Source of the DNA: Asterias amurensis
Taxonomy: Eukaryota > Echinodermata > Asteroidea > Forcipulatida > Asteriidae
DNA: 64,000 nt
Assembly (NCBI RefSeq): GCF_032118995.1
Contig: NC_092656.1
Location: 9,615,761 to 9,679,760 of the forward strand
Direction: 5' to 3'
Positions 9,889-26,954 of the stretch are shown here, piece after piece. Within the stretch, counting starts at the first letter, position 1, and the number at the start of each line of letters is the position of its first letter. The position numbers and the translations under genes were made by a program. Below the pieces are notes generated by a model. That model was not told the DNA's origin, did not search any database, and worked only from the letters and a program-made list of their open reading frames with translations.

Positions 9889-12800
9889 CTACAGAGCGTA
9901 GCGTTGACTTTTCCACCGAAGTGAGATGCAGACACTCGAGAAGGAACCCCCCACGATGAGGAACGCCCAGGAGGACAGAACGAGGAGAACGAGGAATGCT
10001 ACCGGCAGGGTCACTGCGTACAGCTGCTGCTCATTCAGAAGGGTCTGTGGTGAAACAAGAAATAAGGCAAGGAAAAAAAGGAAAAATAATTTGTTGTTTA
10101 TTTAGTGTGTTTAGTTATTATAAACTTGTTTTCCGGTAAGAATAATGAATGTTCAGCGCTTTACTTGTAAAGAGCATTTATGACGAGATTGTGCTTATAA
10201 AAAACACTGTAATGAAGATGTTCTGCTAATAAAGAGCACTGTTATAAACAGTATTAAAGAGGTTCTGCTTATTAAGAGCACTGTTATAAAGAGGTTATGC
10301 TTATAAAGAGCACTGTTATAAAGAGGTTCTGCTTATAAAGAGCACTGTTATAAACTGTGTTAAAGAGGTTCTGCTTATTAAGAGCACTGTTATCAAGAGG
10401 TTATGCTTATAAGAGCACTGTTATAAACAGTGTTAAAGAGGTTCTGCTTTATTAAGAGCACTGTTATAAACTGTTATAAAGAGGTCCTGCTTATAAAGAG
10501 CACTGTTATAAACAGTGTTAAAGAGGTTCTGCTTTATTAAGAGCACTGCTATAAAGAGGTTCTGCTTTTAAAGAACACTGTTATAAACAGTGTTAAAGAG
10601 GTTCTGCTTATTAAGAGCACTGTTATCAAGAGGTTATGCTTATAAAGAACACTGTTATAAAGAGGTTCTGCTTATAAAGAACACTGTTATAAAGAGGTTC
10701 TGCTTATAAAGAACACTGTTATAAAGAGGTTCTGCTTATAAAGAACACTGTTATAAAGAGGTTCTGCTTATAAAGAACACTGTTATAAAGAGGTTCTGCT
10801 TATAAAGAACACTGTTATAAAGAGGTTCTGCTCATAAAGAACACTGTTATAAAGAGGTTCTGCTTATAAAGAACACTGTTATAAAGAGGTTCTGCTTATA
10901 AAGAACACTGTTATAAAGAGGTTCTGCTTATAAAGACCACTGTTATAAAGAGGTTCTGCTTATAAAGACCACTGTTATAAAGAGGTTCTGCTTATAAAGA
11001 ACACTGTTATAAAGAGGTTCTGCTTATAAAGAGCACTGTTATAAAGAGGTTCTGCTTATAAAGAACATTGTTATAAAGAGGTTCTGCTTATAAAGAACAC
11101 TGTTTTAAAGAGGTTCTGCTTATAAAGAGCACTGTCATAAAGAGGTTCTTCTTTATAAAAAGCACTGTTATAAAGAGGTTCTTCTTTATAAAAAGCACTA
11201 TACAAAAAGGTGTTGCTTATAAATATCACAGTTAAGAGTACATTCCTCTCCTTATACAAAGTATATCGATATCTATTTCTGTCACTGACAACAAGAAAGA
11301 CTGGTAAAAGAAACAGAATGGAGACTTGAGACCCAAGCAAGTGTTAGAAGCACTGAAAGGGTTGGGGAAGGTTGACACGCACTGTGAACAAGTGTTAGAA
11401 GCACTGAAAGGGTGTGGGAAGGTTGACACGCACTGTGAACAAGTGTTAGAAGCACTGAAAGGGTTGGGGAAGGTTGACACGCACTGTGAACAAGTGTTAG
11501 AAGCACTGAAAGGGTTGGGGAAGGTTGACACGCACTGTGAACATGCTGTGTTGCGGCGCCAACTAACCCCCCAAAGTCTCTCCAGCATATCATGGCAGAT
11601 TTTTATCCTTTCTGACAATAGGTCCTTGGTGTGCTTTTACTGATGGATATCTTCAAGGCACTAGACACCTTTGGCAATTGTCAAAGACCAGTATTCTCAC
11701 TTAGTGTACCGGCACATGCAAATTAACAAATCTGTGCAAATGTGGACTCAATTGGTCATCGAAGTTGCGAAAAAATAACGGAATTTGTGTGCTTTCAGAT
11801 GCATAATAAACGGCTTTCCAGCTGAATTATTTTATTATTTGAGGGAGAAATTACCTCTTTCTCGTAAACTACGTTACTTCAGAGGGAGCTGTTTCTCACA
11901 ATGTTTTTATACTAACAACAGCTCTCTATTGCTCGTTACCAAGTAAGTTTTTATGTTAGCATTTATGTTTAGTAATTACCAATAGTGTTCAGTGCCTTTA
12001 ACAAACACAAAAAAAAAACAGGGTCACCAGTGGATCCCATGAGCATTCGTTTTTTAGCCTGCTCATCGCAACTAACTGTAATCTTTCTGGGTCAGCCAGT
12101 CAGCCTGGGGCGGGTAGTGACAACCGATAAGAAGATAACAAGGTTAATCTCCCCTCCACTGTCAACGACGAGTTTGATCGATGAAACTCATCTTTCAAAG
12201 GTTTGATTGTACCAAACGAAAATATAATAATAATAAAATTCATATTGGTTTTAAAGGCAGTGGACACTATTGGTAATTGTCTAAGACTAGCCTTCACAGT
12301 TGGTATATCTCAACATATGCATAAAATAACAAACCTGTGAAAATTTGAGCCCAATCGGTCATCGAAGTTGCGAGATAATAATGAAAGAAAAAATAACCCT
12401 TGTCACACAAAGTTGTGTGCGTTTAGATGGTTGATTTCGAGACCTCAAGTTCTAAATCTGAGGTCCCGAAATCAAATTTGTGGAAAATTACTTTCTCACA
12501 ACGTTTTATACCATCAATCTCTCCCCATTACTCGTCACCAAGAAAGGTTTTATGCCAATATTTATTTTGAGTAATTACCAATAGTGTCCACTGCCTTTAA
12601 CCCATTGTACACCGATGTGTGTTATACTCAGTGCTTTCCAGAGTTCTGTGAAAAAAATCACAAGTACAGGTTTACTGAATCCCCGATCCCCTGAACTCTC
12701 TAAAAAAAAAATAAAAAAATAAAGAGTCAATTGACCTACCAATTCGGATATCAGGAAATGCGAGGCGACCACAATGGCGTTAATGTAATACTTCTTGGTC

Positions 12801-15800
12801 TCACAGCCGTGGAAGAATAAGACATTCCAGATGATGTGCAGAAGGACCATGGCCATGGTCAGAAAAGCTACAAATGGAAGGTGAGAAAATGGAGCATGTT
12901 ACAGTAATTTATCTACTGCCCTCTTGTGTTCAATTACTACCTAGGCAGTTGCTTCATATTTCCGCTCAGCCCTAGACTGGACCCCTGTCTTTATACACTT
13001 TATACGCAAGGTTAAAGACAGGTCCCCGACTGGCACATCCAGTGATTCCATTGGATACAGTGATATTGGATAAACATGCACCCATTATGCCCAAACAGTA
13101 CACTGCTAGTCGCATCCGCCATAGAATTGGACCGCGTATCTCTATGTGAAATGGTTGAGGTCAAAGGTTAAAATACACGCCAGTTTTGGAGGCAGGTCTC
13201 TGACCTTATTAACGAGCCTCGAAGTGTGACATCAGCAGGCTAGCTCATCCCCAGCGCCTTGTCTTAACCAAAGGCGCTGGGATGGGCAAACGTATCAAGC
13301 TTGCCCATTGGTCTAATCAGAAAATGCTCAGTCCCATTAGCATCACACTCACACTGCACGCATTGATCTCCATTGTGTATTCTTCAGTAATATGGAGATC
13401 AATGACTGCCCATAGAAATACACTGCATGCAGGACACACTTCCAGGGCAAGAATCTGACCACAAGCTGATTAGCCCATCCCAGTGGTCCTGGATAGGTAG
13501 CTGGAGCTGAGCGAATTGCTACATGTAGGTGGGCAACCTTTGGTACATGAATGTAGTTGTCAAGAACCAGTATTCTCGTTTGGTGTATCCCAACACGCAT
13601 AAATGCAACAACTTGTGAACATTTTAAAAATAAAAACCAACCTCGTTGCATAATATTGTCTGTTTTTTTAGATTACTGAAAAAGGCTTCAATCCCGAGGT
13701 CTTTCTCAAATTACTATTTTTGTGTGAAAATTTAACTCTTTCTCTCATACTTCAAAGGGTGTAACAAAATTTGATAATATAAACATCTCTCCAGCGATCT
13801 ATTAAAGGAACACGTTGTCTTGGATCGATCAAGTTGGTCTTTGAAAAGTAAAGCGTTCTGTAAAACCGTTTGTTATAAAATGCATGTGGGTAGAAAGATG
13901 TTTTAAAGTAGAATATAATGATCCACACAAGTATCAGTAGTATTCAGTACAGTACACTCCCTTCCAACCATCATTAAAATAAATACACTAACACAAAATG
14001 CAAAAAAGAGAAAAGTACACAGAATGAGTGTACTACTTCCGCAAACTTCACACAAAATAATCATGAACTGAATCCATCTGAACTAACCTGAGGTAATAAG
14101 GAAATCCGGAGGTCCACCGTTGATGCCCACGGTCCCAGGTCCCTTGGAGTCTGCCACGATGTTAACCAGCTGGAAAATACCGCTCATTGTTCCAAAACCG
14201 AGACCCGCAACTGCAATGGTCAAAATCTGTATTATTAGCTTTATAGCAGGTGCCATTACTCATTGAACTAACTTTATAGGCCTACGACAATGTTCGACGC
14301 TGACACATCTATTTGCCAGGCTAGCAAAATGTGAATTTATGTGTTTTTTTTATCCCCTTGAGGGTTTTGTTTAACTTAATACTCTAGGCCTACTGTTTCT
14401 ACTTCTGGATTCCATGAATGACGATATAACTGTTCAGACCTAACTAGGCCTAAGGCATAAATTTCATAAACATTATTATTATTATTATTGATGGTTCATT
14501 AAAATTGAACTTGTATTGTATGTAGCCAATGGCTTAATTGCATCAATACATTAAAATATTACAAAGACATTAGGCAATGAACAATAGATGGAACACAACA
14601 AAGATTTTTGTGTTGACTTCAACACAGATTTTAAGATAATTATGATTTACATGTAATATCCGTTGTTTATTTGAATTAGTCACCGTCCGAGGGTGAGGGG
14701 TGTGTCAATTAATGCCAGTGCCCCCCCCCCAAGCATTAGATGGACACACCCCTCTGTATAGTACCAAGAAATGCTAAAAGCACTCCTCAGGATAATAGCT
14801 AGTCCGTTCCTACTGTCCAAACAAAACTAAAGTTAAACCTTTCATTCCAATTTTAATAAATTAAATATCTAAGCCTAAGAAAGAATAATAGGAATAATAA
14901 TAAGCCTTTATATAGCGCCATCTATCTAGAACACTAAACCGAGTCGCTGGAGAGGAAAAGAAATCAAAAAAAAAAAAATTTGATACAAAGATAAGAACAA
15001 TAGTAACAATTGTTATCAAACATCGCTTAAACACCATCAGGAGAAAGCAAATATAAACTGCATGTATGATGACCTGAACAGAAATGTTTTCAGAATACAA
15101 TTTAACAAGAGCAAATACATGTAGAGGCATGAAGCAATATAAGCACACCCCAATCATTAACGTTGTTTATATTATGACCGAAGCAAATATCACACAAAAA
15201 ATTTGAGGAAGAAAACAATATCATACAAAAGAAAATCAATGTGAACGGCAAACTTATCAGTGACAACAAATATCATGCAGATAAAACACAAAAAATACAA
15301 TATGGAAAGGTTTGTGGTAACACCATGTAATGAGTTGGGGTGTTTCAGAAAAGAACCGCTGGTTTCAACTCGACGTTTCGATCAGTATGCACTGATCGTC
15401 TTCTGGAGAAAACCAAAAATACAGTGACATATCAGTGACAAAAAGCATCACCAATAAAACACTAACAATACAGAGTTGGAGAGGGGGTACAATATTAAGA
15501 GACTACAAAATCAATGTACAATTGAAAGCAAACAATTTCAACTAGAACAGGATATTAAAAAACAAATTATTATACATGTCAGGGGGCTGCAAAAGTATAA
15601 TGAAATAATAATAGTAGTAATAACAAAGAACAATTTATAAAGCACAAAACAATTGCAGATCAACTCCGCCTTTGCTGCAAGGACCAGACAAAAATTTATA
15701 AAGTAAAGTTCATGTACACATATGCATTGCACAGTTAAAAATAATTATAGAAAATAGATAAAATATACACAGAGCGGGCTTAAGAGTTGGGGGCAGAGGG

Positions 15801-18598
15801 CAGAATGACTAACTCATGCCATGAAGCCATAGTCTGGGCGTTTAGTGACAAACAAACCCTCCACTGTGCTTATGGCACACAGAGGGCACACAGAGCCAGA
15901 GAATTCTGGGAGCTGGTCAGGGGTGGGGGGGGGGGAGGGGGAGGAACCAAAGCCATTGAGCCTTGATCTGTACATTTCATGGATGACACAGTTTTTTTAG
16001 CACACAGGGGCCATCACCAAAGTAAGGGAAGGATTGTAGGAGAGGGCAGCCAAATGCCATTAAGCCTAGGTCCGGGTAGGTTTAAGAACCATACAAAAGC
16101 GTGCCTAGGGGTAGGCGGGGGGACCAAACCCATGTCATAAGTCTTGGTCTAGGCGTTTCATGACAAACACACCCACCAACGCCGGCCTAGAAGTTGGGAG
16201 AGAGGGGTAAAGTGGGACCAAACCCATATCATTAAGCCTGTGCGTTTTATGACAATGGCACCCGTTACTGCGATATGACACACAGGACCTGCGATTGCTC
16301 ACCATATGCATAGACATGTCGTGCACTGTCTGATGTTCCATTGGAATCTGCTGATGTTGTCGTTGATGGTCCCGTCTGGTTGAACTGCTGCAAACCATCC
16401 TCAGCTTTCCTATAATAAAGCAAGCGAAACAAGCCGTTCAACCTCAAGCTACAAACCTGCGCTTTTGTGGCTGGATAATAATAACAACATAACATTTATA
16501 AGGCGCACAGTATCTGGAATAGTTCCATTCAAAGGCGCTGGATGTAATTTAATTCTGATACAGAGCTGAATACTGATATCTTAAATATCGTGGCAAAATG
16601 TGTCAATTACATTATATCCTGCACCAGAGTCCCCGCAGGTATCTATTTATACCCCTCGATGGAAAGAAGCAATTATAGTGAAACAATTTGCTCAAAAACA
16701 CAAGTGTCAAGACCGGGTTTAGAACCCACACTCCGATGACTTAACCACCAGAACTTGAACTTGATGCTCAAAACAACTCTATAATAATATTGAAATCATA
16801 TATAATGCACGTATCTACCAAACAAAGTACTGAAGGCGCTGAGTAATAATAATAATAATAATAATACAAAACATTTATAGGGCGCTATACAAAGAACAGA
16901 GCGCCTAACATTAACAAAGGGAGGGCAACATAAGAACAAAAACAAAACCAGACCAACGACAGGCTAATAGAGAAACAAAAGGAGGAGCAAATTAGGATGG
17001 TTCTGGAAATAAAAATGTCTTGAGGAGGCATTTAAACACAGCCAACGACGCAGCTTCTCTCAGACTTGGTGGTAGCGCATTCCACAAGCGCGGTGCAGCA
17101 ACTGCAAAGGCTGTGTCCCCGGCTTTTATATATACAAACTTTCAGAAAGATAGGTTATTGCAGTGATGGATTCTGAGACCCAATTATGTAGCACTTACAG
17201 GGGTTTACAAGGTGCTACGGCGCATGAAGCAGCCACAACCAGGAACACCGGGGCGAACCCCTTCTCATTTCAATAAGTGTACTGGGTTCTTTTACATGCG
17301 TTACACAACACATGGGACCAACGGCTTTACATCCCATCCCAAGGACGAAGCAATGGTAAAGTGTCTTGCTTTTAAAGGACACAAGTGTCACGGCTGGGGA
17401 TTTGAACCCACACTCTGCTGATCAGAAACACCAGAGTTTGAATTTGATGCTCTTAACCGCTCGGCCACGACACTTCCACCATGACACCCTACAGGCATAG
17501 TTAGGTCTTGATTATTAATTACACACAGACTTCCTCCCTAAACTGGGGGGAAGTTTCTACACTGCCCTACAGCTGGGTGTTCCCCAAGCCTGTGACTTTA
17601 CCTCAGCAGTTTGAAGTATGCAAAACGAAGCAGCTCTTGGAAGAGCACGGAGAAGGTGAGAGCAAAGGCTAGCTCCTCCCGGAGTGGCACGATGGCAAAC
17701 CACCAGATGGAGGACAGCAGCAACGCTATCAACCAGAAAAACATCCTGCAAAAAACATTTAGTAAAAGTTATGTTACAGATACGTTGTTCTTGTAAGACT
17801 AGAGCAAGGCAGTTTCCCTTTGTAAGAGCTGCAACTATTGGGAGTGCGTATAGACCTCATCCAGCCACCATCTTAGTGGTAAAACGGTGACCAAACAATA
17901 ACAATGCACAGATTTGTACGAGAGGCGCACAGGATTGGCCAATGAACAACCGCCTTTTGACCTCTAGGTGAGGAGGCCCTACTGAAATGACAACCCAACT
18001 AGAAACATGTTTGAATTTTGGACACTGGTTTTCCTGTGTTTGGTTAAACCGTGGTCATGAGGCTGTTCCGACCAAACAGTAACCAACTTGTTGGCTTAGT
18101 TAGGCTTGGTTTCAAGATGCAGTCCTGGAATTTAATCTTTGTAAGGGCAAGGCCATTTTCATTTTGCAAAGGGCACTTCCATTGTCCATTGGGAAATCAT
18201 TAAGTCAATGGGAAATTTTGAAAGGGCACCAAGGCCATACCCAGGGGCAACGGAGGCCATGGACTCTGTTGTCTTTGTGTAATATCAGGCCGCATCATGG
18301 CCAGTTCATGGAAAATGAGGTTTCAAGAATAAAATTGCAGGACCTTTCAATCTCAACTACCGGTAGTGCTTAACATGGTTTTAAACAAAAATAACATAAA
18401 ACGGTTCAAATTACAAATGTAAAGTGCACTACAAACATTTGCATATTTGATTAAATTTGAATTAATTTGCATAAATTATACATACCCAGCCATCATGACG
18501 ATAACCCTGAGGGGGTTGTGGGCGATGGTAAAGATGAAGAGCGACATGGGTGGTCCATAGGCGACAAACAGTGCCCCGAATAACTGCATCAACGTCAT
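9889..18598 (-). CDS. aph1: APH-1, gamma-secretase subunit (six exons, complete)
   Basis: APH-1 is the multipass scaffold of gamma-secretase, working with presenilin, nicastrin and PEN-2 in intramembrane cleavage of Notch, APP and similar proteins. Exons in transcript order: 18598-18486, 17745-17602, 16409-16303, 14210-14088, 12867-12740, 10044-9889. All junctions are GT-AG and phases agree, giving 771 nt and 256 aa (human APH1A has 247 or 265). Family marks: FGALFVAYGPPMSLF at the N terminus; the GxxxGxxxG helix motif at G124, G128 and G132; and the two conserved membrane histidines at H173 (LLHIIW) and H199 (ASHFLI). All match the human layout with a shift of two. Start ATG 18598 gives the canonical N terminus. 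A 5'-UTR acceptor seems to lie at about 18635, so a non-coding first exon is likely further upstream. Exon 3 encodes a Ser/Thr-rich loop that is longer than in vertebrates. Confidence 0.96.
10161..11231. repeat. 32-bp minisatellite in aph1 intron 5
   Basis: About 33 tandem copies of a 32-bp unit (TTATAAAGAGGTTCTGCTTA then TAAAGAACACTG). The centre (about 10640-11110) is very regular. The flanks hold longer variants with an extra ATAAACAGTGTTAAAGAGG block. Because 32 is not a multiple of three, frames across it are chance products. Confidence 0.95.
11338..11541. repeat. 51-bp minisatellite, four copies, open frame on both strands
   Basis: Four consecutive 51-bp units starting at 11338, 11389, 11440 and 11491, differing at only one or two positions. 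Since 51 is 17 codons, each frame repeats: plus strand QVLEALKGLGKVDTHCE, minus strand CSQCVSTFPNPFSASNT. The plus frame has no ATG; the minus frame has one at 11588. The array lies inside aph1 intron 5, just past the 32-bp array. I treat it as non-coding by default. Confidence 0.9.
11651..12001 (-). mobile_element. AGGCACTAGACACC subfamily MITE
   Basis: A diverged relative of the AGGCAGTGGACAC family: left end CAAGGCACTAGACACCTTTG, right end GTGTTCAGTGCC then TTAA. The internal order of blocks is conserved, but the central hairpin is lost. It lies in aph1 intron 5. Confidence 0.75.
12251..12600 (-). mobile_element. AGGCAGTGGACAC family MITE
   Basis: TTAA on both sides, intact TIRs, and a central hairpin at 12433-12474 with one or two mismatches. 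It is slightly shortened at the TTCTCGAAA block. It lies in aph1 intron 5. Confidence 0.85.
13240..13530. repeat. Palindrome-rich segment in aph1 intron 4
   Basis: Contains CATCCCCAGCGCCTT paired with AAGGCGCTGGGATG (about 13246-13284, 8-nt loop), and TGATCTCCAT paired with ATGGAGATCA (about 13364-13402). These are nested stems typical of a decayed foldback element. No coding potential. Confidence 0.45.
13544..13945. mobile_element. Fragments of two TTAA families side by side
   Basis: 13544-13800 follows the AGGCACTAGACACC subfamily from CAAGAACCAGTATTCTC to CATCTCTCC. At 13802 a TTAA begins the left arm of the AGGAACACGTTGCC foldback family, which breaks off near 13945. Both are truncated. 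Confidence 0.55.
14460..14960. repeat. (ATT)n-tailed repeat remnants in aph1 intron 3
   Basis: An ATT microsatellite at 14470-14490 and, on the minus strand, a TATATAGCGCC ... ATT-rich tail at about 14880-14930. This resembles the 3' tail of the non-LTR fragment at 16843-17126. No ORF remains. Confidence 0.4.
15308..15425 (+). repeat. Dispersed repeat with GACGTTTCGATCAGTATGC motif
   Basis: It reads TTTGTGGTAACACCATGTAATG, then AAGAACC, then CTCGACGTTTCGATCAGTATG, then GATCGTCTTCTGGA. A second copy is at 56915-57020, an inverted fragment at 39108-39192 and a related piece at 59020-59080. I suspect the end of a Penelope-like or other retroelement, from memory of similar GAAACGTCGA wording. 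No reverse transcriptase is present. Confidence 0.5.
15775..16270. repeat. Degenerate tandem repeat of about 120 bp in aph1 intron 3
   Basis: Four or so diverged units, each with the order ACCAAACCCATGTCATTAAG, TCTAGGCGTTTCATGACAAA, a GGCCTAGAAGTTGGG-like block, then a purine-rich or G-rich run. The last unit ends about 33 bp before exon 3. Confidence 0.55.
16475..16780 (-). mobile_element. Second SINE-type copy, (TAA)n tail
   Basis: It has a box-B-like GGTTCTAAACCC (about 16715-16727), CACTTGTGTTTTTGAGCAAATTG, GAGGGGTATAAATAGATACC, then GGCGC near a tail of TTATTATTATCC. The architecture matches the fuller copy at 31322-31690. The head lies between aph1 exon 3 and the split SINE. Confidence 0.5.
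16790..17480 (-). mobile_element. tRNA-derived SINE, split by the LINE fragment
   Basis: On the minus strand the head carries an RNA polymerase III box A (TGGCCGAGCGG, about 17458-17468) and box B (GGGTTCAAATCCC, about 17398-17410), as in type II tRNAs (Leu/Ser). The body reads through CCTTGGGATGGGATGTAAAG and GGGGTTCGCCCCGG. The tail (CTCAGCGCCTTCAGTACTTTG) is found at about 16790-16842, beyond the inserted LINE. The copy at 34375-34770 shows the uninterrupted arrangement. Confidence 0.75.
16843..17126 (-). pseudogene. 3' end of a non-LTR retrotransposon (CR1/L2-like), truncated
   Basis: Minus-strand 17126-16992 encodes 44 residues and a stop, including AAPRLWNALPPSLREAASLA and FKCLLKTFLF. 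This is the typical C-terminal tail of ORF2 in CR1/L2-type LINEs. A UTR of about 130 bp follows, then TATAGCGCC and a (TAA)n tail at 16843-16864. The 5' part, with all catalytic reverse-transcriptase motifs, is absent, as expected from 5'-truncated target-primed insertion. It sits inside a SINE-like copy, whose tail resumes at about 16842. Confidence 0.7.
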
Positions 18599-20040
18599 CT
18601 TGAATTTTAAAGTTGTCTCTCTGGATGTTCAGCACTAAAAACTAAAAGGAAATATTCATAATGGTCAGATAGGTTGCAAACTTTTTTTATTGTTAATTGA
18701 ATATTCAATATTTTAAAGATGAAAAACAAAACAACTAATGATATCACAATTCACAATAAATAAAATAAAATCAGAGAAATTTGTTATTGTATTCTCAGCA
18801 AGTACATACAAAAAATATTGATATGAGCTGTACTCAAATGACACTTCATGTTCATAATTTTTACTTAAATACACAGACAAACATCAATAGTATTAATCAC
18901 GTATAACAAAGTAATTCAAGTGTAAGAAGCTTGACCTGCTGGGACTGGAAGGAATCAGAAAGACGGAATAAATAAATGCACCAAGTTCAAACCCTTTCTT
19001 AACAAAATAAAATGCTATACAATTCAATTCAAGACAATGCAATAAAACAGCAAATAATTTCAATGCAATACAAACAACAATATAAATGCACAAGTACAAG
19101 TAAAGAAGTTCAGAAGTCTGGAAGAAACAAATTTGTGAAGAAACAATGGCAAATACAAATTCAATTGAATAAACAAATCAATCAATAAAATACAAGTCAC
19201 AAATTGAGCAGAATATGGGTATAGGATAGCCCTGTGGTAGGACGTCAGTCAGTGCCACTGCAACGGAGGAGTCCAACCTGGGCTAGGTATAGGATACAAA
19301 ATTAAAAAATGCACACTGGATTTAAAATCGACAAATTTAAACCTCACAATCACAACTTACGGTGACAAATAATATAAAAACAAATATTAATAATTTATTG
19401 TTGATTAAAATTGGGAGACAAACAAAAGTTGTGCGACACAAATAACGCAGAAAGATGTTCGTATCCTGCCAGTCTGACACCACTTGTTCACTCACCACTC
19501 CATTTTTAACCAAAACTGTTCTTCAATTTTGTTGAAATTTGAATAAAATATTAAAAGTATTATTTTATTTATTTATTTGATTTTGAACATTTCATTACAA
19601 CGAATAATTAAAAAGTGCTGGCACTACTAGTAGGGCAGGATACAGACATTTTTCCAAAATTAATTCACAATATTCAACTTGAAGTTGTACATAGATATGT
19701 AGAAACAAGAACCGCAGACCGAATTTCAGTCATTTAGAGCATGGAGGTAAGAAGAAGACATGGTTTGGAGGCTGCACTATTCCTGTGTACCTACCAAGTT
19801 GTGTAGAAACGTCGAGTCGACCCGAGTCGAGTGCTAGTGTGTGATGTACAATACAAACACAAACACGGTGGTTATAAAAGACACCGTCCTTCCCAATTTC
19901 AGTGAGTGAAGAACCCAATAAATTATCAATACATTCGAAATATTCACGCCAATTTGGAAACTGGGGACCACCTAACTGTTACCCACAATACACACACAAA
20001 CAAAATCAAGAATTCGGCAGCATATTAGCGATTTTCTAAC

Positions 20041-20165
20041 ACAGGAAGTAAGCGCATACGAAAATTACTGGACACAGTTCTTTCTTCACGAAGCATCTGA
20101 CTGAAAGGGCGCCACCAACGTTACATTCACGGCTTTGGAGTACTGCCACCGCTTGGTGGCGCCAC
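20041..20165. promoter_or_regulatory. Candidate bidirectional promoter region of aph1 and METTL25B
   Basis: It lies between the divergent genes. It has an ETS-like AGGAAGTAAG (about 20043-20052) and a perfect 11-bp inverted repeat, GGCGCCACCAA at 20108-20118 and TTGGTGGCGCC at 20153-20163. Both genes appear to have non-coding first exons, judged by acceptor sites just upstream of each ATG. The exact transcription starts cannot be seen. Confidence 0.35.
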
Positions 20166-20752
20166 AACTCTTGTTCTTTTTTTACATATTCAGCAGACGA
20201 CAACAAGTAAGCATGTCATTTTTAATGTGTTATGAATTTCAATTTTGTATTTTGTATTAAATAATTATAATCTTTATTTCTGTTAAAACAAATTGTCAGA
20301 ACGTATCTGCATCCAAGCGTAGAGCAAGGACAGCCTGAGTGGGCGTATTTTGTAAACAAACACTCGCTCGAGGAGTGTGGAGACTCGGCTGACTCCTCAG
20401 TCAGTGACTGTCTGCCTTGACCATATTGACTGACCATGCTGATTGCTGAGTGACTTGTTTTCGTTCACCACACACACATGACACATAGCAAGCATGTGTT
20501 AGGCTATGATGAGTTCGTGATGATTATTTAGCAGTTTGTTTTTGACATTGTCGTTAACTCATGTCAGTAATGATTAAATTTGTACAACAAAATTTTGTCC
20601 ACTAAACATGAACCGATACATTTGTGTAGGCTGTTGTGATCTACATTCTAACCAAAGGATAAAGTTGGGTCTAGATGAGGTAGGGCTAGTTTACTAGGAT
20701 CAGAAACATGCATTAGGGTCATGAGGGTTGTCAAAACATGGGTTCTAAATAC

Positions 20753-20830
20753 TCCTAGAACTATTTCGGTTTCGTCCGGCTATCGTCTTACGGGAGACGA
20801 TAGCCGGACGAAACCGAAATAAATCTAGGA
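20753..20830. mobile_element. Small near-perfect hairpin element, CGGTTTCGTCCGG family
   Basis: Inverted arms of about 36 bp (TCCTAGAACTATTTCGGTTT... and complement) around a 5-nt loop near 20791. A second, slightly decayed member is at 38710-38778. It lies about 90 bp upstream of the acceptor of the METTL25B start exon. Confidence 0.8.
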
Positions 20831-20920
20831 GAAGGTTCTAAGAACATGGGTGTGTAACCATTTCAATGTTTCATTCTTTTTATATGCATAATGTTTGTTT
20901 TTATATTTCTTATCAGCAAG

Positions 20921-26193
<5,273 letters not shown>

Positions 26194-26307
26194 CATGACA
26201 AGACAACTCCCAAGTCATTCATCATCAATCATGAAGTCATTCCTAGGATCAAAATGGAAGCTTCCGTCCACAATATACACAACCAATTATGTTACTATGA
26301 TAACACA

Positions 26308-26684
26308 TTAAAGGCAGTGGACACTATTGGTAGTTACTCAAAATTATTATCATCATAAAACATTTCTTGATTATGAGTAATGGGGAGAGGTTGATGGTAT
26401 AAAACATTGTGAGAAACAGCTCCCTCTGAAGTGACGTAGTTTTCGAGAAAGAAGTAATTTTCCACGAATTTGATTTCGAGACCTCAAGTTTAGAATTTGA
26501 GGTCCCGAAATCAAGCATCAGAAAGCACACAACTTCGTGTGACAAGGGTGTTTTTTTCTTCCATTATTATCTCACAAATTCGAAGACCGATAGAGCTCAA
26601 ATTTGTTATTTTATGCATATGATGAGATACACCAACTGTGAAGACTAGTCTTTGACAATTACCAATAGTGTCCACTGTCTTTAA
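26308..26684 (+). mobile_element. AGGCAGTGGACAC family MITE in the METTL25B 3' flank
   Basis: TTAA at both ends (26308-26311, 26681-26684), intact TIRs and the central hairpin at about 26470-26512. It begins 115 bp after the stop codon, so it may be part of the 3' UTR. Confidence 0.88.
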
Positions 26685-26948
26685 AAGCAAAATTATCAAG
26701 AAAAGATATGATAAAAGTGAAAGTTTCAGCTGTCTACATGCTGGGAAAACGGCAAAAAAACATAACGCGAGTTGACAGGGAGTACCAACTGCATTATTTG
26801 CCATAGCAATCACGAACCTGTCATAGATTGGATAAACGTTAATGTTTTCAGTTGTTTGATGGAAGCCACAAATTCAGTGCAATTTGCACCATCTTTCATG
26901 GACCACATTTAGCCAATAAAAATTCAAGATTTAAATGCTGTTTTGTTA

Positions 26949-26954
26949 AATAAA
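26949..26954 (+). promoter_or_regulatory. Candidate polyadenylation signal of METTL25B
   Basis: AATAAA about 755 bp after the stop. If used, the 3' UTR contains the whole transposon copy at 26308-26684. An upstream non-canonical signal cannot be excluded. Confidence 0.3.

Noticed and set aside
11326..11643. Plus-strand 17-residue repeat protein (QVLEALKGLGKVDTHCE x4)
   Set aside because: The frame has no ATG, lies in an aph1 intron, and is open only because the 51-bp unit is a multiple of three.
17397..17470. Functional tRNA gene of the Leu/Ser type
   Set aside because: Box A and B are present, but the cloverleaf is degraded and the sequence continues into a SINE body with dispersed copies.
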